6,778 nt of DNA from Planctomycetota bacterium (GTDB lineage: Bacteria > Planctomycetota > Phycisphaerae > Phycisphaerales > UBA1924), in the NCBI GenBank assembly GCA_023412695.1, contig JAEYNG010000012.1, positions 1 to 6,778 of the forward strand. The letters are read 5' to 3'. A model generated the notes under the pieces. It was not told where the DNA came from. It did no database searches and saw nothing but the letters and a program-made list of their open reading frames with translations. The first letter of the stretch is position 1, and each line of letters starts with the position of its first letter. Both the position numbers and the translations under genes were made by a program. Positions 4,008-6,778 of the stretch are shown one piece after another.

Positions 4008-6778
4008 TCAGCGGATCGGGAGCTCCTGGAACATCAGGATGCGGGGCTTCTGGCCAAGCTCGGTGACGTTGGAACGGTCCACGACCATGACGTAGCGCCG
4101 GGCGATGCTCGGCACGAGCGGGTCGAAGTCGCCGAGGTTCTCGACGTCCGACGGCAGGTAGCCGTGGATCAGGAAGTAAACGCAGAAGACGTCCGAGCGG
4201 ACCGTGATCGAGTTGAGCGCGGCGTTGGCGATCGTGAGCTGCTCGTCGTAGTCGTTCTCGAGATCGTCGGCCTGGAGGCCCGTCTGGCCCGCGGCGGTGT
4301 CGGGCTCCAGGAGTGTCGATTCCAGCCCCAGCTTGGACTGGCGGAAAACAAAGCCCATGTTGTCGTCGGCGAAGCGGTCAACGCTGTTCTCAAAGTACCC
4401 CCCTCGGGCCGGGTTGCTCTGCGTGAGATCGTGATAGCGGAGCGCGAGGATCTCCGCGGCGGAGCGGAAGCCGGGCTGTTCGCGGATGCCGGCGATGCGC
4501 GTCGCCCAGAAGCGGCCGTCCTCACCACCGCCCGACGGGCCCCCGTTCTCGTCCCGGAAGTCGAGCAAACGCCGGTCGCCGTTATTGTCGGGCCGGGTGT
4601 ACAGGATGGTCTTGTCGCGGTACGCGGCCACCATCGACGCGAAGTCGAAGGTCGTGCCCGCGGGGTCGTAGAGCGGATCGGGCGTGCGACGCACCCAGAC
4701 GGTGTCGGGGTCGCTCGCATTGGTATCGATCGGGTCGGGGTCCGGCGCAAACATCGGGATCAACCGAAGGACAGACGGCGGGGCCGTGTTGATGTTGATC
4801 TGGCCGGGGATACGCGTTGCCAGATCGCCGTAGGCACGGGTTCGGGGAACGAGGTTGCCCGCGCCGTTGACCTTCCACCGGCTGGCCGTCTTGAGCAGGT
4901 CCACGACGTTGTACGCCATGGGTAAGCCGCGGCCGACCCGCTGGTCAACCGCCGGATCGAACGCGCCGTCCGAGTCAACGTCCATGTACGGAACAAAGTC
5001 GTTCAGGACCAGGTGCCCGCGGTCGAGACGCGGGCGAATGTTGTTCGCCGGGTCGCTATGGCCGACCTGGTAGAGCGGGTTGAGGACGTTCCCGGAGATA
5101 TTCCGGTCGTCGGCCGGCGGCGTGTAGTAGTCGCAGGCGAGCGCGAGCGCCTCGGACAGCGTCATCCAACGGGATTCCATTTGATCGACCGAAACATTCG
5201 GATTCAGGTTTGGATGAGAAACATCCTTCAAAGGGTCATAGTTCGGGCCAATGGCAAGCGGAAGGAGGAAGTCGCCGGCACGGGAGAAGAGTTGCGACTT
5301 GCCGCGGGGCGAGATGTGGATCTGCACCGCGGCGTCATAGAAGTCCTTGCCGGACCGGTTCTGGCCCGCGCTGTTGCCGGTCTTCGCCTCGGCGCGGAGC
5401 TGGATGCTGTTGTTGACGATCGATCCGGAGATCTGCGCCTGCAACAGGTCGTCGAGCCGCTGGCGGCGGAGGTCGCCACCCGCGGCGAAGTCGGGCCCCA
5501 TGCCGGGATCTGCAACAGACTCGGTGTCGTTCTGCAGGGTGTGCGGACCGGGGAAATCGTTGTCGAGCTTTGGCTCGACCGCCCACGCCGGCATTGAGCC
5601 GCGCTTGTACTCCTCACCGGTCGGGCGGCGGAACGCGGCCCACTTGGTGAAGGAGAAGCCGGTGTTGTCCTCGTCGTTGTTCACGACGTCGTCGGTGTCG
5701 TTCCCGGCCTCCGTGTCCTGGATCTCCACGTCCGCGTTGTCCTGCGCCCGGGCGTCCCAGATCACTCCGTTGGGGCTGCTGGCGCTCGGGCTCGGATCGC
5801 GGATGCGGTCGAGCATGATGTCGCTGGTGGCGTCGTTCGCGTTGGCGGGCCGATAGACACGCCAAAGGTGCGCGACCTTCCGCTGCCGGTCGGAGGTGTT
5901 CGGACCTCCGATCATTTCTTGCTGCGGCTCGCCCGACTGGCCCACGGGAATCGTGTCCTCCGCGAAGAGATCAACGAACTCCGGCACGCCCACGCCGCCG
6001 GAGACATCGACGGTCTTCAGGGTTGACCGATGCACCATCGGGATGCGGACGGCGTCGGCTCCGAACTGCTGCTGCGCCCAGCGGGTGATATAGTCCGCGG
6101 CGATCGTCGAAGGCGTCCCGCCGACGGGCGTGTAGAGCACGCTGCGCATGCGCTGCAGGATGTTCAGCGGGTTCTTGATGTTCAGGACGTAGAAGACCCG
6201 CGTGCCGTACGCCGGGAGGATGATGTCCTGACCGGAGTGGCCGCTGCCGTCCTCATTGGTCTCGACCAGGGCGAAGTAGCGGTTGGCGTACTCGATGTAG
6301 TAGCTCGCGTTCGTGCCGGACGACAAGCGGATGTCGTGGTCGAACGGGTTGTTCAACTGGAACGCGAGCACCTCGAAGAGGAAATCCTTGTTGTCGGACA
6401 CGGGGCTGAAGTTGATGGTGATGTGGCCAAGCTCTTCAACCGGGTTCTCCGGGGTCGGGTCCGTGTTGTTGTCATCGTAATCGTTGTCGGCGCCGGCACC
6501 TGTGTGCATCGCATCATATGGCGCGTCCGTGAACATCCCCGTCCACCCGACCTCGATGAGGAATGGCTGCGGCTCGATGCCATAGATGTTCAGCCGCGGC
6601 GATCCGCCGAGCTGGCCGGTGCTGGCCGGCGCGAAGTTATCGCGGAGCGAAAGCACGCGGTTGCTCTCGAACTGCGGGTCATTGGGGGCGTCGCCGCGGA
6701 ACGCCAGCGCGACCCGGGTCGGAACAAAGTCGTCGGGACCGCCGCCCACGGGCTCCTCGCTGTCGAACGAGTCGATCG
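4008..6778 (-). CDS. Large GspK-like secreted or pilus-associated protein (5' partial)
   Basis: The frame is open to the right edge, so only the last 922 residues are visible. A GTG at 6747-6749 is in frame but is preceded by nine more open codons (reading IDSFDSEEP), so it is probably internal. The visible part has no membrane segment. It is rich in Asp, Asn, Gly and Pro, with acidic runs such as DNDYDDNNTD (around 6495-6464) and a DxDxDG loop (4956-4982). Its clearest signature is GQININTAPPSVLRLIP (4805-4755), the ININTA block of the type II secretion pseudopilin GspK and of Verru_Chthon cassette protein A. It is followed by IAGIREQPGFRSAAEILAL (about 4500-4442), like the second GspK helical motif. 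At over 920 residues it is about three times as long as ordinary GspK. I infer a large minor-pseudopilin-like or surface protein exported through a prepilin-type N-terminus lying outside the window. The C-terminus (RYVMVVDRSNV...FQELPIR) appears intact. Confidence 0.7.
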   Translation of the reverse strand, partial: IDSFDSEEPVGGGPDDFVPTRVALAFRGDAPNDPQFESNRVLSLRDNFAPASTGQLGGSPRLNIYGIEPQPFLIEVGWTGMFTDAPYDAMHTGAGADNDYDDNNTDPTPENPVEELGHITINFSPVSDNKDFLFEVLAFQLNNPFDHDIRLSSGTNASYYIEYANRYFALVETNEDGSGHSGQDIILPAYGTRVFYVLNIKNPLNILQRMRSVLYTPVGGTPSTIAADYITRWAQQQFGADAVRIPMVHRSTLKTVDVSGGVGVPEFVDLFAEDTIPVGQSGEPQQEMIGGPNTSDRQRKVAHLWRVYRPANANDATSDIMLDRIRDPSPSASSPNGVIWDARAQDNADVEIQDTEAGNDTDDVVNNDEDNTGFSFTKWAAFRRPTGEEYKRGSMPAWAVEPKLDNDFPGPHTLQNDTESVADPGMGPDFAAGGDLRRQRLDDLLQAQISGSIVNNSIQLRAEAKTGNSAGQNRSGKDFYDAAVQIHISPRGKSQLFSRAGDFLLPLAIGPNYDPLKDVSHPNLNPNVSVDQMESRWMTLSEALALACDYYTPPADDRNISGNVLNPLYQVGHSDPANNIRPRLDRGHLVLNDFVPYMDVDSDGAFDPAVDQRVGRGLPMAYNVVDLLKTASRWKVNGAGNLVPRTRAYGDLATRIPGQININTAPPSVLRLIPMFAPDPDPIDTNASDPDTVWVRRTPDPLYDPAGTTFDFASMVAAYRDKTILYTRPDNNGDRRLLDFRDENGGPSGGGEDGRFWATRIAGIREQPGFRSAAEILALRYHDLTQSNPARGGYFENSVDRFADDNMGFVFRQSKLGLESTLLEPDTAAGQTGLQADDLENDYDEQLTIANAALNSITVRSDVFCVYFLIHGYLPSDVENLGDFDPLVPSIARRYVMVVDRSNVTELGQKPRILMFQELPIR

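Noticed and set aside
4164..4925. Plus-strand open frame of 253 codons opposite the large GspK-like gene
   Set aside because: It is Val/Arg/Gly-rich with no domain, and it is fully contained opposite a frame with the ININTA motif.
6747..6749. GTG as the true start of the large protein
   Set aside because: The frame stays open for nine further codons to the window edge, no Shine-Dalgarno is correctly placed, and the sequence downstream has no signal or prepilin leader.
1..6778. CRISPR array, insertion sequence or long repeats
   Set aside because: I saw no regularly spaced repeats, transposase-like protein or terminal inverted repeats anywhere in the window.

Overview
The window is high-GC bacterial DNA. 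It most likely comes from the phylum Planctomycetota, possibly class Phycisphaerae. The main support is a sigma factor of the planctomycete ECF type, which opens with a TTSW motif and carries a DLTQEF signature. A peptidoglycan-binding OmpA-type lipoprotein shows a diderm-type envelope, and a very large Asp/Asn-rich protein with a GspK-like ININTA motif fits planctomycete or verrucomicrobial secretion and pilin cassettes. The taxonomic call is an inference from protein style. No marker gene is present.

Layout, left to right. Positions 44-67 hold a weak terminator-like hairpin for the gene upstream of it on the minus strand, an OmpA-family lipoprotein (72-722, minus). A 211-base leader (723-933) separates that gene from a BtpA/SgcQ-family TIM-barrel protein (934-1758, minus). 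A 73-base divergent gap follows, and then three plus-strand genes: an ECF sigma factor (1832-2551), a 109-residue protein of the kind found beside DUF6036 proteins (2588-2917), and a DUF6036 nucleotidyltransferase-like protein (2898-3443). The last two overlap by 20 bases and look like a toxin-antitoxin-style pair. From 3532 to the right edge everything is on the minus strand: a small TFPASDP-motif protein (3532-3741) whose start codon lies in a strong hairpin, a tRNA-Pro(UGG) with a damaged-looking T stem (3887-3960), and the C-terminal 922 residues of a large GspK-like secreted or pilus-associated protein (4008 to beyond 6778).

The genes do not form one pathway. The OmpA lipoprotein and the large GspK-like protein are envelope or secretion components, the sigma factor is regulatory, and the DUF6036 pair looks like a small accessory module. 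That pair has its own candidate promoter, in which a TACAAT box sits six bases before the start codon. An 8-base direct repeat with 21-base spacing overlaps this box, which suggests leaderless and possibly autoregulated expression. The module, the tRNA T-stem defect and the hairpin over the small gene's start are the items most worth checking.
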